Source: Planktosalinus sp963975935 (GTDB taxonomy: Bacteria; Bacteroidota; Bacteroidia; Flavobacteriales; Flavobacteriaceae). Taken from it: a DNA stretch of 64,000 nt. The position numbers and the translations under genes were made by a program. This document shows positions 24,117 through 33,401 of the stretch, in pieces. Each line of letters begins with the position of its first letter. The first letter of the stretch is position 1. The stretch lies in contig CAXBIQ010000011.1 of NCBI GenBank assembly GCA_963975935.1, positions 38,545 to 102,544 on the forward strand, given 5' to 3'. The notes under the pieces were generated by a model that did no database searches, was not told the DNA's origin, and was given only the letters and a program-made list of their open reading frames with translations.

Positions 24117-26048
24117 ATGAAGTCATTTTTAGGGAAAGCCATTCTTCTTTTTACCTTATTTTCCGTGAGCATCAACGCTCAAACCCCTTTTCAAAACAAT
24201 CAAAGCGACTTTGATCATTTTACTAACCGCGAAGGAAATATGTTTCGTTCTGCTTCCGGTGTTCCGGGTCCTATGTACTGGCAAAACGGAGCCGATTATG
24301 ATCTTGAGGTAGAACTTGACGATAAGACTAATATGCTCTCCGGAACCGTAACGATTACCTATTACAACAACAGTCCGGAGTCCCTTGACTTTGTCTGGTT
24401 GCACCTGGAGCAAAACAGATATACTGAAGATTCCCGCGGGGCTCTTACCACCCCGATACAAGGTTCTCGTTTTGACGGTGATTTGGACGGCGGATACACC
24501 ATTACAAATGTTTCCGCTAAAACCGGAAAAGCTGTGGCTTCTAACAAACATTTGATTACTGACACGCGTATGCAGGTGTTTTTTAACGAGCCCATTACCG
24601 CCAAAGGTGGAAAAGCTACTATCAGCATGAATTTCAGTTATAAGATACCTATGAAAGGCCTTGACAGAATGGGGCGTCTTGATGTAGAAAAAGGCACCAT
24701 ATATTCTATGGCACAATGGTATCCCCGTGTGGCCGTATTTGATGATATTACCGGCTGGAATTCGGAACCTTACCTGGGTGCAGGTGAGTTTTATCTGGGA
24801 TATGGCGATTTTGATTACAAAGTTACCGTTCCATACGACCATATTGTGGTGGGATCAGGAGCTTTGCAAAATGAAAACCAGGTGCTTTCCAAGGAATTGC
24901 AAAACCGTATGCGTGCTGCTGAAAAAAGTGATGCTACCGTTCATTTGATAAAACCTGAAGAAGTGGGTAATACTTCGCTTACACGCCCTAAACAAAGCGG
25001 TAAAATCACCTGGCATTTCAGAATGGAAAATACCCGTGATATCGCATTTGCTTCCTCTAAAGCGTTTATCTGGGATGCTGCACGCATCAATCTTCCCGAT
25101 GGAAAAAAAGCCATTGCACAATCAGCTTACCCGTTGGAAAGCAACGGTGGCAATGCATGGGAACGCTCAACTGAGTACACCAAGTTCTCTATTGAACATT
25201 ATTCAGAAAAATGGTATCCTTACCCCTATCCTGCTGCTGTGAACGTTGCTTCCAATGTGGGTGGAATGGAATATCCGGGAATCTCCTTCTGCAGCTGGAG
25301 AAGCAAAGCAGGACGTCTTTGGGGAGTAACTGATCACGAATTTGGTCATATGTGGTTCCCTATGATTGTGGGATCAAACGAAAAAAGACACGTGTGGATG
25401 GATGAAGGTTTTAATTCGTTCATCAATTATTACAGTACCAAAGCCTTCAACAATAATGAATATGATGCACGAATGAACCGTGAAAGTATTATTGCATATA
25501 ATACCAGCCCTAACCGTGAGCCCATTTCGACACATCCGGATATTACCCAAAGCAGGAACCTGGGTATGGCCGCTTATTACAAACCCGCTTACGGGCTTTT
25601 TATGCTGCGTGAATACATCCTTGGTCCCGAGCGCTTTGACAACGCCTTTAAGGCTTATATCAATGCCTGGGCATACAAACACCCGCAGCCCAATGACTTT
25701 TTCAATATCATGGAAAATGTGAGCGGTGAAGACCTCAACTGGTACTGGAAACATTGGTTTTACTCTAACGACAACATCGATATGGCTGTTGAAGCTGTGA
25801 ATGAAGTAGCCGGTGATTACCTGCTTACTTTTGTCAATAAAGGATTCCCAATGCCTCTGAAATTTGAAGTTACCTATGAAGACGGAAGTACTGAGCGCAA
25901 AGAACTTCCCGTAGAAGTGTGGCAACGCAATAACCGCTGGATTTATCTCCTGGAAAGTGACAAAAAACTAAAAAAAGTAGTCATTGACCCTGAAAAAATT
26001 ATGGCTGATATTGACGGCTCCAATGATGTCTGGGAAAAAGAAGACTAA
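24117..26048 (+). CDS. Secreted M1 family metallopeptidase
   Basis: 643 residues with a signal peptide ending VSINAQ (about residue 22). The zinc site is the gluzincin motif H407-EFG-H411 followed after 18 residues by E430 (in WMDEGFNSF), exactly the M1 spacing. The aminopeptidase exopeptidase loop region is NVGGMEYPGISF. The N-terminal beta domain and central catalytic domain are followed by a short C-terminal beta domain; the large helical domain of classical M1 aminopeptidases is missing, as in many bacterial M1 members of this size. It probably cleaves peptides in the periplasm or at the surface. A strong terminator follows. Confidence 0.93.
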   Translation: MKSFLGKAILLFTLFSVSINAQTPFQNNQSDFDHFTNREGNMFRSASGVPGPMYWQNGADYDLEVELDDKTNMLSGTVTITYYNNSPESLDFVWLHLEQNRYTEDSRGALTTPIQGSRFDGDLDGGYTITNVSAKTGKAVASNKHLITDTRMQVFFNEPITAKGGKATISMNFSYKIPMKGLDRMGRLDVEKGTIYSMAQWYPRVAVFDDITGWNSEPYLGAGEFYLGYGDFDYKVTVPYDHIVVGSGALQNENQVLSKELQNRMRAAEKSDATVHLIKPEEVGNTSLTRPKQSGKITWHFRMENTRDIAFASSKAFIWDAARINLPDGKKAIAQSAYPLESNGGNAWERSTEYTKFSIEHYSEKWYPYPYPAAVNVASNVGGMEYPGISFCSWRSKAGRLWGVTDHEFGHMWFPMIVGSNEKRHVWMDEGFNSFINYYSTKAFNNNEYDARMNRESIIAYNTSPNREPISTHPDITQSRNLGMAAYYKPAYGLFMLREYILGPERFDNAFKAYINAWAYKHPQPNDFFNIMENVSGEDLNWYWKHWFYSNDNIDMAVEAVNEVAGDYLLTFVNKGFPMPLKFEVTYEDGSTERKELPVEVWQRNNRWIYLLESDKKLKKVVIDPEKIMADIDGSNDVWEKED

Positions 26049-26066
26049 CAGAATAACATCTCTATA

Positions 26067-26092
26067 AAACCTGCCTTCGGGCGGGTTTTTTT
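26067..26092 (+). terminator. Intrinsic terminator between the M1 peptidase and menC (convergent)
   Basis: A 9-bp stem with one G-T pair (26067-26075 with 26080-26088) and a stable TTCG tetraloop is followed by a T-run on the plus strand. On the minus strand it also ends in TTTT, so it can serve menC as well. Confidence 0.88.
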
Positions 26093-26097
26093 ATTCT

Positions 26098-27132
26098 TTA
26101 AAATTCATAATTCCATTCCAGAGAGGGGTTATAGCTTAGGTATTGGCCTTTTACTTCCAGCGGGGATGTTATGTTATTTGTATAGAGACTCCCCGTTCCC
26201 AATCCTTGCGGCATCGGATTGTTTTTTGTAAAGGTGTACTGTGCAATGGCATTCAGGCCGATGTTGCTTTCCAGTGCCGATGTAATCCACCAGCCGCATC
26301 CCTGCTCTTCTGCAAGTCCTATCCAGGAATCGCTTCCGCGAAAGCCGCCAATCAAACTGGGCTTCAGGATGATGTATTGCGGTTTGATGGTTTGTAAAAG
26401 CACTTTCTTTTCTTCAAGTTCAAAAACACCGATCAATTCTTCATCCAGAGCGATGGGTAAAGGGGTTTTCTCACATAAAGATGCCATCGCCTCCCATTGA
26501 CCAGCCTTTATGGGTTGCTCAATGGAGTGTAGTTCCAACGCTGAAAGTTGTTTGAGTTTTTCAAGGGCTTCCGTGGGTGCAAAGGCGCCATTGGCATCCA
26601 CCCGCAGTTCGATTTCTTCAGAGGAAAATTCTTTCCTGATGGAGGTAAGCAATTCCAGTTCGGTATCAAAATCAATCGCACCTATTTTCATTTTGATACA
26701 TTTAAAACCCGCATCAATTTTTTCCCTGATTTGGGTGTGCATAAATTCTTTATCACCCATCCAGACCAATCCGTTGATTGGAATTTGGGCTTTGCCATCT
26801 GTAAACTCTGAAGGAAAAATAATAAAAGGGTTTTTCGCTTTAAGCGAAAGAAAAGCAGTTTCCAATCCCGCCTGAATAGAGGGAAATTCAGTAAGGCTTT
26901 CATACAGTGCCTCTTCACCTAAATCTATGTTATCACAAACCCACTGAAGTTTTTCTTCATAATCCGGCCGGTCATCAATACTGAGGCCACGCAACAAACC
27001 ACATTCGCCCACTCCCTTTCTATTTTTATCACCGATTTCCAGAAACCAGGTTTCCTTTGTATGCAAGACACCGCGGGAAGTTCCGCCGGGTTTTTTAAAA
27101 TGAAGCAGGTGTTTTTTATAAGATGCTTTCAA
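26098..27132 (-). CDS. menC: o-Succinylbenzoate synthase (enolase superfamily)
   Basis: Dehydrates SHCHC to o-succinylbenzoate in menaquinone synthesis. 344 residues. The enolase-superfamily residues are visible: Lys in CIKMKIGA, metal ligands in ELRVDANGAF, the Glu in SIEQP and Asp in IALDEEL, and the second Lys in ILKPSLIGG. The start is TTG at 27132 (TTG AAA GCA); no ATG exists near the N-terminus in this frame, and the upstream sequence is not in frame with one. It lies 17 bases after the MBL-fold gene, and menA is the next gene upstream. Confidence 0.9.
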   Translation of the reverse strand: MKASYKKHLLHFKKPGGTSRGVLHTKETWFLEIGDKNRKGVGECGLLRGLSIDDRPDYEEKLQWVCDNIDLGEEALYESLTEFPSIQAGLETAFLSLKAKNPFIIFPSEFTDGKAQIPINGLVWMGDKEFMHTQIREKIDAGFKCIKMKIGAIDFDTELELLTSIRKEFSSEEIELRVDANGAFAPTEALEKLKQLSALELHSIEQPIKAGQWEAMASLCEKTPLPIALDEELIGVFELEEKKVLLQTIKPQYIILKPSLIGGFRGSDSWIGLAEEQGCGWWITSALESNIGLNAIAQYTFTKNNPMPQGLGTGSLYTNNITSPLEVKGQYLSYNPSLEWNYEF

Positions 27133-27149
27133 AATAGTGGGTTATTAAA

Positions 27150-27830
27150 TCAAAGTTCGATACTCTCCCCTATTTCCAGCAACATCAGGTCTTTATTAGC
27201 ATTATAAAACTTTCGTTTGGCTTCTTCGTGGTCAATTTCTATGTAGCCAAAAGTATCATAATGACAACCAATGATTTTGTCACATTCAATAAATGTTGAA
27301 GCCATGATTGCATCTTCCACTCCCATGGTAAAATTATCACCAATGGGCAGTATGGCAATATCCAGTCGTGTTTGCATGGGGATGAGTTTCATATCCATAG
27401 TAAGGGCGGTATCACCGGCTATGTAGATATTCTTGTGTTCCCCTTCAATGACAAAACCACCCGGTTGCCCGCCATAGCTTCCGTCAGGAAAAGAGCTGGT
27501 GTGAATGGCATTGACATATTTTACTTTTCCGAAGTCAAATTCCCAACTTCCGCCGTGGTTCATCGGGTGCACCTTGATCCCTTTAGCCTCATAGTGATTG
27601 GCAATTTCATAATTACTGACAATAGTGGCTCCGGTATTTTTGGCAATGGCCTCTGCATCGAGTGTATGGTCCTGATGCGCATGAGTGAGTAAAATATAAT
27701 CTGCCGGCAGGGTGTTGATATCAATTTTACCATCAACCAGCGGACTTCCACTTATAAATGGGTCAATGATGATATGCTTTCCTTTTATTTCCAGTAAAAA
27801 ACTATTTTGTCCGTAGAATGTTATTTTCAT
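27150..27830 (-). CDS. UPF0173-type metal-dependent hydrolase (MBL fold)
   Basis: 226 residues with a metallo-beta-lactamase fold. Metal-binding HxHxDH is present as THAHQDHTLD, with further ligands in HTSSF, GDTALTMD and the final HYDTF. This is the UPF0173/YtkL family, whose substrates are not defined. It lies between menC and menA in the same direction, an arrangement seen in other Flavobacteria; a link with quinone synthesis is only positional. Confidence 0.9.
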   Translation of the reverse strand: MKITFYGQNSFLLEIKGKHIIIDPFISGSPLVDGKIDINTLPADYILLTHAHQDHTLDAEAIAKNTGATIVSNYEIANHYEAKGIKVHPMNHGGSWEFDFGKVKYVNAIHTSSFPDGSYGGQPGGFVIEGEHKNIYIAGDTALTMDMKLIPMQTRLDIAILPIGDNFTMGVEDAIMASTFIECDKIIGCHYDTFGYIEIDHEEAKRKFYNANKDLMLLEIGESIEL

Positions 27831-27964
27831 CTTTTATGCATTTTTGGTTTACGTCTTAAAGATACTAAAATCAAAAGCTACAGTTCAAAAAATAAGTTGA
27901 AAATATATTTTTTACAAGGTTGAACTATTAAGAAAAGCCTACTACAGGAATGGGTGTTTATATT

Positions 27965-28867
27965 TTACAGCATGGCCGTAATAAAAAACAACACGGAAAA
28001 AAGAAACGTACTGAGTGCAACTTTTTTGAGTTCGGGATCCAGGGTTTCGGGATTGCGGTTAAAAGCAACAGTTTTTGCATGTATCAGAATGGGAATAAAT
28101 GCCAGTAAAGGGAGAAATCGCAGGTAACTTCCGCGGCTTATATAGAAAAAGACAAATGCAGCAAAATATGAACACGCCAATAGCGCATAATGGTACTTTT
28201 TACTTTTTTCAGCTCCCAGGATTACGACCAGTGTTTTTTTTCCTGAATTTGAATCAGAAACACGGTCACGCATATTGTTCAGGTTTAAAACAGCCGTGCT
28301 GAGCAAACCAATCGTGATTGCCGGCAGAAAAACAAAAACAGAGAGGTCATGAGTATACAGGAAAAAACTTCCCACTACAGAAAGCAGGCCAAAAAAGACA
28401 AACACAAAAACGTCACCCAGCCCCCGGTATCCATATGCAGTAACGCCCACAGTATATTTAATGGCTGCTATGATGGAAGCAACTCCCAGCAGGAAAAACA
28501 GTATGAGATATCCCAGGTTCTCAGAACCAAAGGCTTTGTAAATCAGCAAAACTGAAACTATAAGCGTAAGGATTACGGTAATAACAATCCCTTTTTTTAG
28601 CTCTTTTTCAGTAAGCAAACCACTTTGTAAGGCTCGTTTGGGTCCCTTGCGTTCCTCATTGTCTGTGCCTTTGACACCATCACCATAATCGTTTGCAAAA
28701 TTTGACAGGACCTGAAACCCAAGCGTTGTAAGCAATGCCAAAGTAAAAATAACACCGTCAAATGCACCGGCATCCCATGCCATGGCTGAACCTACAATTA
28801 TACCGGAAAAAGATAAGGGAAGTGTGCGCAATCGCGCTGCATTGAGCCAGGCTTTGGTTTTTGACAT
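27965..28867 (-). CDS. menA: 1,4-Dihydroxy-2-naphthoate polyprenyltransferase
   Basis: Prenylates DHNA to form demethylmenaquinone. 300 residues, about eight to nine transmembrane helices (UbiA superfamily). The first Asp-rich motif is NFANDYGDGVKGTD and the second is NLNNMRDRVSDSNSGKKT. Start ATG at 28867, with a good promoter right upstream (28888-28920). The gene ends 135 bases before the MBL-fold gene, which is followed by menC. Confidence 0.95.
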   Translation of the reverse strand: MSKTKAWLNAARLRTLPLSFSGIIVGSAMAWDAGAFDGVIFTLALLTTLGFQVLSNFANDYGDGVKGTDNEERKGPKRALQSGLLTEKELKKGIVITVILTLIVSVLLIYKAFGSENLGYLILFFLLGVASIIAAIKYTVGVTAYGYRGLGDVFVFVFFGLLSVVGSFFLYTHDLSVFVFLPAITIGLLSTAVLNLNNMRDRVSDSNSGKKTLVVILGAEKSKKYHYALLACSYFAAFVFFYISRGSYLRFLPLLAFIPILIHAKTVAFNRNPETLDPELKKVALSTFLFSVLFFITAML

Positions 28868-28887
28868 TTATTCAGGATTTGACGCTA

Positions 28888-28920
28888 CAAAAATAAGCTT
28901 TCTAAATATCTTTATCCAAA
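28888..28920 (-). promoter_or_regulatory. Promoter of menA
   Basis: On the minus strand: TTTG at 28917-28920, spacer 21, TATTTTTG at 28888-28895. This fits the Bacteroidota TTG/TAnnTTTG promoter, with the -33 lying inside the 3' end of holA. Confidence 0.65.
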
Positions 28921-29910
28921 AACCTCCACCAATAATTCCTTCAGCAAATCACCATGACTGACGTTTGATGCTCCCACCCCTTTGCTCTTCATGTCGGTTT
29001 GCCGAATGGCTGCAACAATGGCACTCACTTTTTTCATGGGATAGTTGCGGGCTGCCTGCTGGTAATCACTTACAAAATAAGGACTTATGCCCAAAGCGCT
29101 TGCGGCACTTCCTTTATTGGACAAGGCATGGTATTTTAAAACTTTCGTGAAAAAAGAATACAACAATGCCACCGTCATTTGTATGGGATTGTCTTTTGGG
29201 TTTTCTGAAAAGTAATTGATAATGCGAAAGGCTTTTTTGATATCCTTGCTCCCCAGAGCCTTTTGAAGCTCAAAATTATTAAAATCTTTGCTGATGCCTA
29301 TGTTTTCTTCTATGAGTTCGGGGGTAATTTGTTGCTCGGGTTTGAGGATTTGGGTAAGTTTTTCAAGCTCTTTGGCAATTTTACTCAGGTCATTTCCCAG
29401 AAATTCAACCAGCATCAAAGATGCTTTAGGCGAAATTTGATATCCTTTGGATGCAAGCATTTTGGTGATCCAGTCGCCCACTTTATTCTCATAGAGCTTT
29501 TTTTCATCCAGAATAACCCCTTTTTCTTTTATGGTTTTGTAGAGCTTTTTGCGCTTGTCAATTTTTTTGTATTTATAACAAAGCACCAGGATTGTAGTGG
29601 GTTGCGGCTGTTGACAATAAGATGCCAAGTTTTCAATGGTGCGGTTCAATTCCTGGGCTTCCTTGACAATAATGACCTGATATGAAGCCATCATGGGGTA
29701 GCGCTTGGCGTGACTCACAATGTCTTCGACTGTCACATCCTGTCCATATAAAATCATTTGGTTAAAGGACTTTTCATCTTCGGTCAGTACATTTTTCTCA
29801 ATATAGTCAGCAAGAAAATCGATATAGTAAGGTTCTTCACCCGTAAGGAGGTAGATGGGTTTTAAATTACCTTTCTTTATGTCGTTTGCGATGCGTTTTA
29901 CTTCTTCCAT
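28912..29910 (-). CDS. holA: DNA polymerase III subunit delta
   Basis: Clamp-loader subunit that opens the beta clamp. 332 residues with the HolA layout: N-terminal P-loop-like domain starting KGNLKPIYLLTGEEPYYIDFLADYIE, a middle domain with GNDLSKIAKELEKLTQI, and a C-terminal helical collar. No Walker lysine is expected in delta. ATG at 29910. It is divergent from the HsdR-N protein with only 26 bases between starts, a gene pair found together in many Flavobacteria. Confidence 0.95.
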   Translation of the reverse strand: MEEVKRIANDIKKGNLKPIYLLTGEEPYYIDFLADYIEKNVLTEDEKSFNQMILYGQDVTVEDIVSHAKRYPMMASYQVIIVKEAQELNRTIENLASYCQQPQPTTILVLCYKYKKIDKRKKLYKTIKEKGVILDEKKLYENKVGDWITKMLASKGYQISPKASLMLVEFLGNDLSKIAKELEKLTQILKPEQQITPELIEENIGISKDFNNFELQKALGSKDIKKAFRIINYFSENPKDNPIQMTVALLYSFFTKVLKYHALSNKGSAASALGISPYFVSDYQQAARNYPMKKVSAIVAAIRQTDMKSKGVGASNVSHGDLLKELLVEVFG

Positions 29911-29936
29911 TGAAAAAAAATTATCATTTTTGTGAT

Positions 29937-30386
29937 ATGCAAGAGCTTCATTTTCCTTCTTACAGCTTTCGATTCAAAAGTAGCGAAAATAAAATTTCCA
30001 TCTTTGATGAAATCCGCAAAAAATTTGTGATTCTTAAACCGGAAGAATGGGTGCGGCAACACGTGGTTCAATTCCTACTGAGTGAAAAGAATTACCCAAA
30101 AAGCCATGTCAATGTGGAAAAAGTGCTCATTTTAAACAACACCCGAAAACGCTATGACATAGTGGTATTCAACCCGGACGGCAGTATCCACCTTATCGTG
30201 GAATGCAAAGCCCCACACATCAATATACACCAGGAAACCTTTGACCAGATTGCCCGCTACAACCTGAGCCTGGACGCTACTTATCTTATGGTTACCAATG
30301 GCTTGCAACACTATTACTGCAAACTCGATTATGAGAATGAAAAATACATTTTCTTGGAAGAAGTTCCGAACTATTCTGTACAGTAG
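29937..30386 (+). CDS. HsdR N-terminal-type nuclease-fold protein
   Basis: 149 residues, consisting only of the domain found at the N-terminus of type I restriction R subunits. PD-(D/E)XK-type residues are visible: D74 in KRYDIVVF, and E89 and K91 in LIVECKAP. No helicase part or hsdM/hsdS neighbours, so it is not a restriction system here. The ATG at 29937 is preferred; the frame runs open upstream to a TTG at 29886 but would overlap holA's start. It is a conserved neighbour of holA, suggesting DNA-maintenance function, but its substrate is unknown. Confidence 0.85.
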   Translation: MQELHFPSYSFRFKSSENKISIFDEIRKKFVILKPEEWVRQHVVQFLLSEKNYPKSHVNVEKVLILNNTRKRYDIVVFNPDGSIHLIVECKAPHINIHQETFDQIARYNLSLDATYLMVTNGLQHYYCKLDYENEKYIFLEEVPNYSVQ

Positions 30387-30502
30387 TTGTGTTTTTAAAT
30401 TTCTTTTCACTTAACCATATAATAGTTGTAAACCGGCTATCATAAAGATATCAAAACCCTTAAATTTCCCTTAAAGACTTTTATTATAAAACCTTGTTGC
30501 CG

Positions 30503-30510
30503 TATCTTTA
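30503..30510 (+). promoter_or_regulatory. Possible -7 element for the flavoprotein/egt operon
   Basis: TATCTTTA (one mismatch to TAnnTTTG) lies 24 bases before the TTG start at 30535, the same spacing as for truA. Confidence 0.4.
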
Positions 30511-30534
30511 TTACGTAACCATAAAACCAACCCA

Positions 30535-31905
30535 TTGCAGACATTTGATGCTATCATTATTGGTTCGGGTCAGGCAGGCACACCGCTTGCTTTCAAACTC
30601 GCTTCTGAAGGACAATCTGTTGCTTTCATTGAAAAGGACCGGTTGGGTGGCACCTGTGTTAATACGGGTTGTACCCCTACAAAAGCGTATGTTGCCAGTG
30701 CCCGCCGTATGTGGGAGGCTCAAAATGGGGAGTCATTGGGCATTGATATTCCTAAAGGCAGTTTGGCAAACCTTCCAAAAATTAAAAGCCGCAAAGATGC
30801 CTTGGTTAAAGAATCGGTTGATGGGATTCATCAGGGTATAGAAAATGAAAAGAAGATTTCGTTTTTTCAGGGGGAGGCTACTTTTTCGGCTCCCAAAACC
30901 ATTCAAGTCAACGACAAAACCCTAAGAGCTGAAAACATCTATATCAACACCGGTGCACGGCCTAACATACCTGATGATTTCAGCCAGGTACCCTATCTTA
31001 CCAATGCCGATATCCTGGAACTGGAAACACTTCCTGAACACCTCATCATCATTGGCGGTAGTTACATCGGTTTAGAATTTGGGCAAATGTTCAGACGTTT
31101 TGGAAGTAAAGTCACGATTATAGAAAAAGGGGATCAGATAATAGGCAAAGAAGATAAAGACATCAGTGAGGCCATCCTTGAGTTTATGAAAAAGGAAGGT
31201 ATTGACTTTCGGTTAAAAGCGAAGTGCATAGGCGGAAAAAAGAACGATGACGGCACTATTACCGTAAGCATTGACTGTGAAGACACCCCCAAGGAAATCA
31301 CCGGAAGCCACTTGCTTCTCGCCGTTGGAAGACTTCCCAATACTGAGACCCTTAACCTGAAAGCTACCGGTATAGAAACAGATGAGCGCGGCTATATTAC
31401 AGTAGATGACACCCTTCAAACCAATGTTGCCGGAATATATGCTTTGGGAGATTGCAACGGCAAAGGAGCTTTTACACATACTGCCTATAATGACTATGAG
31501 ATAATTGCAGCTAACACCTTTGAAGATAAAAGCCGAAAAGTTTCAGACCGCATCCTCACCTATGGTTTATATGTAGATCCTCCATTAGGGCGTGCCGGCA
31601 TGACCAAAAAGGAGGCTCTGGAAAAGGGTTTTGATGTAAGGGAGGCCTTTCAACCTATGAGCAACGTTGCAAGAGCGAAGGAAAAAGGAGAAACCCACGG
31701 ATTTATGCGCATACTTATCGATGGCAAAACAGATAAAATATTGGGAGCTGCAATTCTGGGCACCGGAGGTGATGAGATAATATCGGGTATTTTAAATATT
31801 ATGTATGCAGATGCTCCTTACAAGACCTTCCGCGACAGCGTGATTCCTCACCCCACTGTTAGCGAATTGATTCCCACAATGCTCGAAAACCTGAAAAAAG
31901 TGTAA
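30535..31905 (+). CDS. Mercuric-reductase-like FAD/NAD(P) disulfide oxidoreductase
   Basis: 456 residues of class I flavoprotein disulfide reductase. FAD motif GSGQAG (10-15); redox-active CxxxxC at C41/C46 (GTCVNTGCTPTK); NAD(P) motif GGSYIGLEFG (about 172); FAD motif YALGDCNG; and the C-terminal HPTVSE catalytic base (H about 444). There is no heavy-metal-associated N-terminal domain and no C-terminal Cys pair, so it is not a true mercuric reductase. The start is TTG at 30535; the family N-terminus fits, and no ATG precedes it. Short gaps (15, 15 and 11 bases) to DUF427, egtB and egtD indicate an operon, which makes reduction of a low-molecular-weight disulfide a sensible guess. Confidence 0.9.
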   Translation: MQTFDAIIIGSGQAGTPLAFKLASEGQSVAFIEKDRLGGTCVNTGCTPTKAYVASARRMWEAQNGESLGIDIPKGSLANLPKIKSRKDALVKESVDGIHQGIENEKKISFFQGEATFSAPKTIQVNDKTLRAENIYINTGARPNIPDDFSQVPYLTNADILELETLPEHLIIIGGSYIGLEFGQMFRRFGSKVTIIEKGDQIIGKEDKDISEAILEFMKKEGIDFRLKAKCIGGKKNDDGTITVSIDCEDTPKEITGSHLLLAVGRLPNTETLNLKATGIETDERGYITVDDTLQTNVAGIYALGDCNGKGAFTHTAYNDYEIIAANTFEDKSRKVSDRILTYGLYVDPPLGRAGMTKKEALEKGFDVREAFQPMSNVARAKEKGETHGFMRILIDGKTDKILGAAILGTGGDEIISGILNIMYADAPYKTFRDSVIPHPTVSELIPTMLENLKKV

Positions 31906-31920
31906 TTTTAAAATAAAAAT

Positions 31921-32202
31921 ATGAAAGCTCTCTGGAACAATACCATTATTGCTGAAAGCAATCAAACAATAGAAGTAGAAGGCAACGCTTATTTCCCTCC
32001 CGGAGACGTCAAAAGCAAGCATTTAAAGCCTTCAGAAACTCATACACACTGCCCCTGGAAAGGTGAAGCAAGTTATTATACCCTTGAAGTTGACGGAAAA
32101 ATAAATAAAGATGCCGCCTGGTATTACCCTGAACCAAAGGAAGCTGCTAAAAAAATAAAGGATTATATAGCTTTCTGGAATGGCGTGCACATTGAAAAAT
32201 AA
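31921..32202 (+). CDS. DUF427 domain protein
   Basis: 93 residues with the full DUF427 pattern: MKALWNNTIIAESNQT, then FPPGDV, THCPWKGEASYYTL, and AAWYYPEPKEAAKKIKDY. Small beta-fold family without a known activity. It lies between the flavoprotein and egtB with 15-base gaps on both sides, so it is probably co-expressed with thiol-histidine synthesis. Confidence 0.93.
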   Translation: MKALWNNTIIAESNQTIEVEGNAYFPPGDVKSKHLKPSETHTHCPWKGEASYYTLEVDGKINKDAAWYYPEPKEAAKKIKDYIAFWNGVHIEK

Positions 32203-32217
32203 AAAGGAATATTAAAA

Positions 32218-33390
32218 ATGAAATATACCATAGATCAGGAAACACTAACTAACCAATTTAAAAATACCCGGCAACGGTCTGAGGCTATTTGCAAGCCGCT
32301 GGTAACTGAAGATTACATGCCCCAACCCATCATCGATGTGTCCCCACCCAAATGGCATTTGGCACATACCACCTGGTTTTTTGAGCAATTTGTGCTGCTG
32401 CCCCATTTTAATGGATACACCGTTTTTGACGAGCAATTTTCATTTCTCTTCAACAGTTATTACAACAACATGGGTGACAGAACCCAACGGTCTGATCGTG
32501 GTTTTATGAGCCGTCCCACCGTTGAACATGTTTATAATTATCGTTCTTATGTCAAAAAACATATGCTGCAATTACTGGATAAAGAATGCCCGCAGGATTT
32601 GCTTTTTCTGATAGAAGTGGGGGTTAATCACGAGCAGCAGCATCAGGAATTGCTGGTATATGATATTAAATACATTCTGGGCAATCAGCCCACCTTTCCC
32701 CGGTATGCATCTGCTTATATGCTGGAGAAGGAAACGCACGTAAAAGGATGGGAAAATATATCTGAAGGCATATATGAAATAGGCGCTACCGGCGACTCCT
32801 ATTGTTTTGACAATGAACTTGACCGCCATAAGGTTTATCTGCAAGAGGCTTCGTTGCGAAGCACCCTGGTAACCAACGGTGAATTTCTTGAATTCGTGAA
32901 GGATGGTGGATATAAAAATCACAATCTCTGGCATGATGAAGGCTGGAGCTTTATCAATACAAACAAGCTTGAAGCCCCATTATACTGGCATCGTCAAAAA
33001 GATGGGTGGGAACAATATACTATGGAAGGCCTGCAAACCCTTAACCCTGAAATTCCGGTGAGTCATATCTCCTTTTATGAAGCTTTCGCTTTCGCGGAAT
33101 GGGCCGGTTATCGTCTCCCCACCGAAATGGAATGGGAAATAGCAGCACCAAAGCTAAAATGGGGAATGCTTTGGGAGTGGACAAATTCGGCTTACGTGAC
33201 TTATCCCGGTTTTAAAAAAGCCCCCGGTGCACTTGGGGAATACAATGGGAAATTTATGGTCAATCAAAATGTCCTTCGAGGTGCCTCGGTTGCAACTACT
33301 CCCGGTCACAGCAGAATCACATACAGAAACTTTTTTCACGCCTCCTCCCGATGGGTTTTCTCAGGTATCAGGCTGGCCAAAAACAACTAA
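32218..33390 (+). CDS. egtB: Ergothioneine synthase EgtB (sulfoxide synthase)
   Basis: Non-haem iron enzyme that attaches a thiol to trimethyl-histidine with O2. 390 residues: DinB-like iron-binding domain (about 15-160) and FGE-sulfatase domain (about 180-388). The iron ligands are the His in PPKWHLAHTTWFFE and the HxxxH pair in VNHEQQHQELL. The C-terminal part has RLPTEMEWE and ends RWVFSGIRLAKNN. There is no fused methyltransferase, so it is not OvoA. No egtA or egtC is nearby, so the enzyme may use cysteine rather than gamma-glutamylcysteine, as some bacterial types do (inference). Gap to egtD is 11 bases. Confidence 0.95.
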   Translation: MKYTIDQETLTNQFKNTRQRSEAICKPLVTEDYMPQPIIDVSPPKWHLAHTTWFFEQFVLLPHFNGYTVFDEQFSFLFNSYYNNMGDRTQRSDRGFMSRPTVEHVYNYRSYVKKHMLQLLDKECPQDLLFLIEVGVNHEQQHQELLVYDIKYILGNQPTFPRYASAYMLEKETHVKGWENISEGIYEIGATGDSYCFDNELDRHKVYLQEASLRSTLVTNGEFLEFVKDGGYKNHNLWHDEGWSFINTNKLEAPLYWHRQKDGWEQYTMEGLQTLNPEIPVSHISFYEAFAFAEWAGYRLPTEMEWEIAAPKLKWGMLWEWTNSAYVTYPGFKKAPGALGEYNGKFMVNQNVLRGASVATTPGHSRITYRNFFHASSRWVFSGIRLAKNN

Positions 33391-33401
33391 TAAAAATATA
33401 G

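Noticed and set aside
24156..24842. 228-codon frame antisense to the M1 peptidase
   Set aside because: It is a shadow of a gene with a signal peptide, complete zinc motif and full length; the antisense product has no recognisable features.
25374..25925. 183-codon frame antisense to the M1 peptidase C-terminal part
   Set aside because: Same reason: the opposite strand encodes a well-defined enzyme.
30535..31905. Calling the flavoprotein a mercuric reductase
   Set aside because: It lacks the heavy-metal-associated domain and C-terminal cysteine pair, and there are no mer genes nearby.
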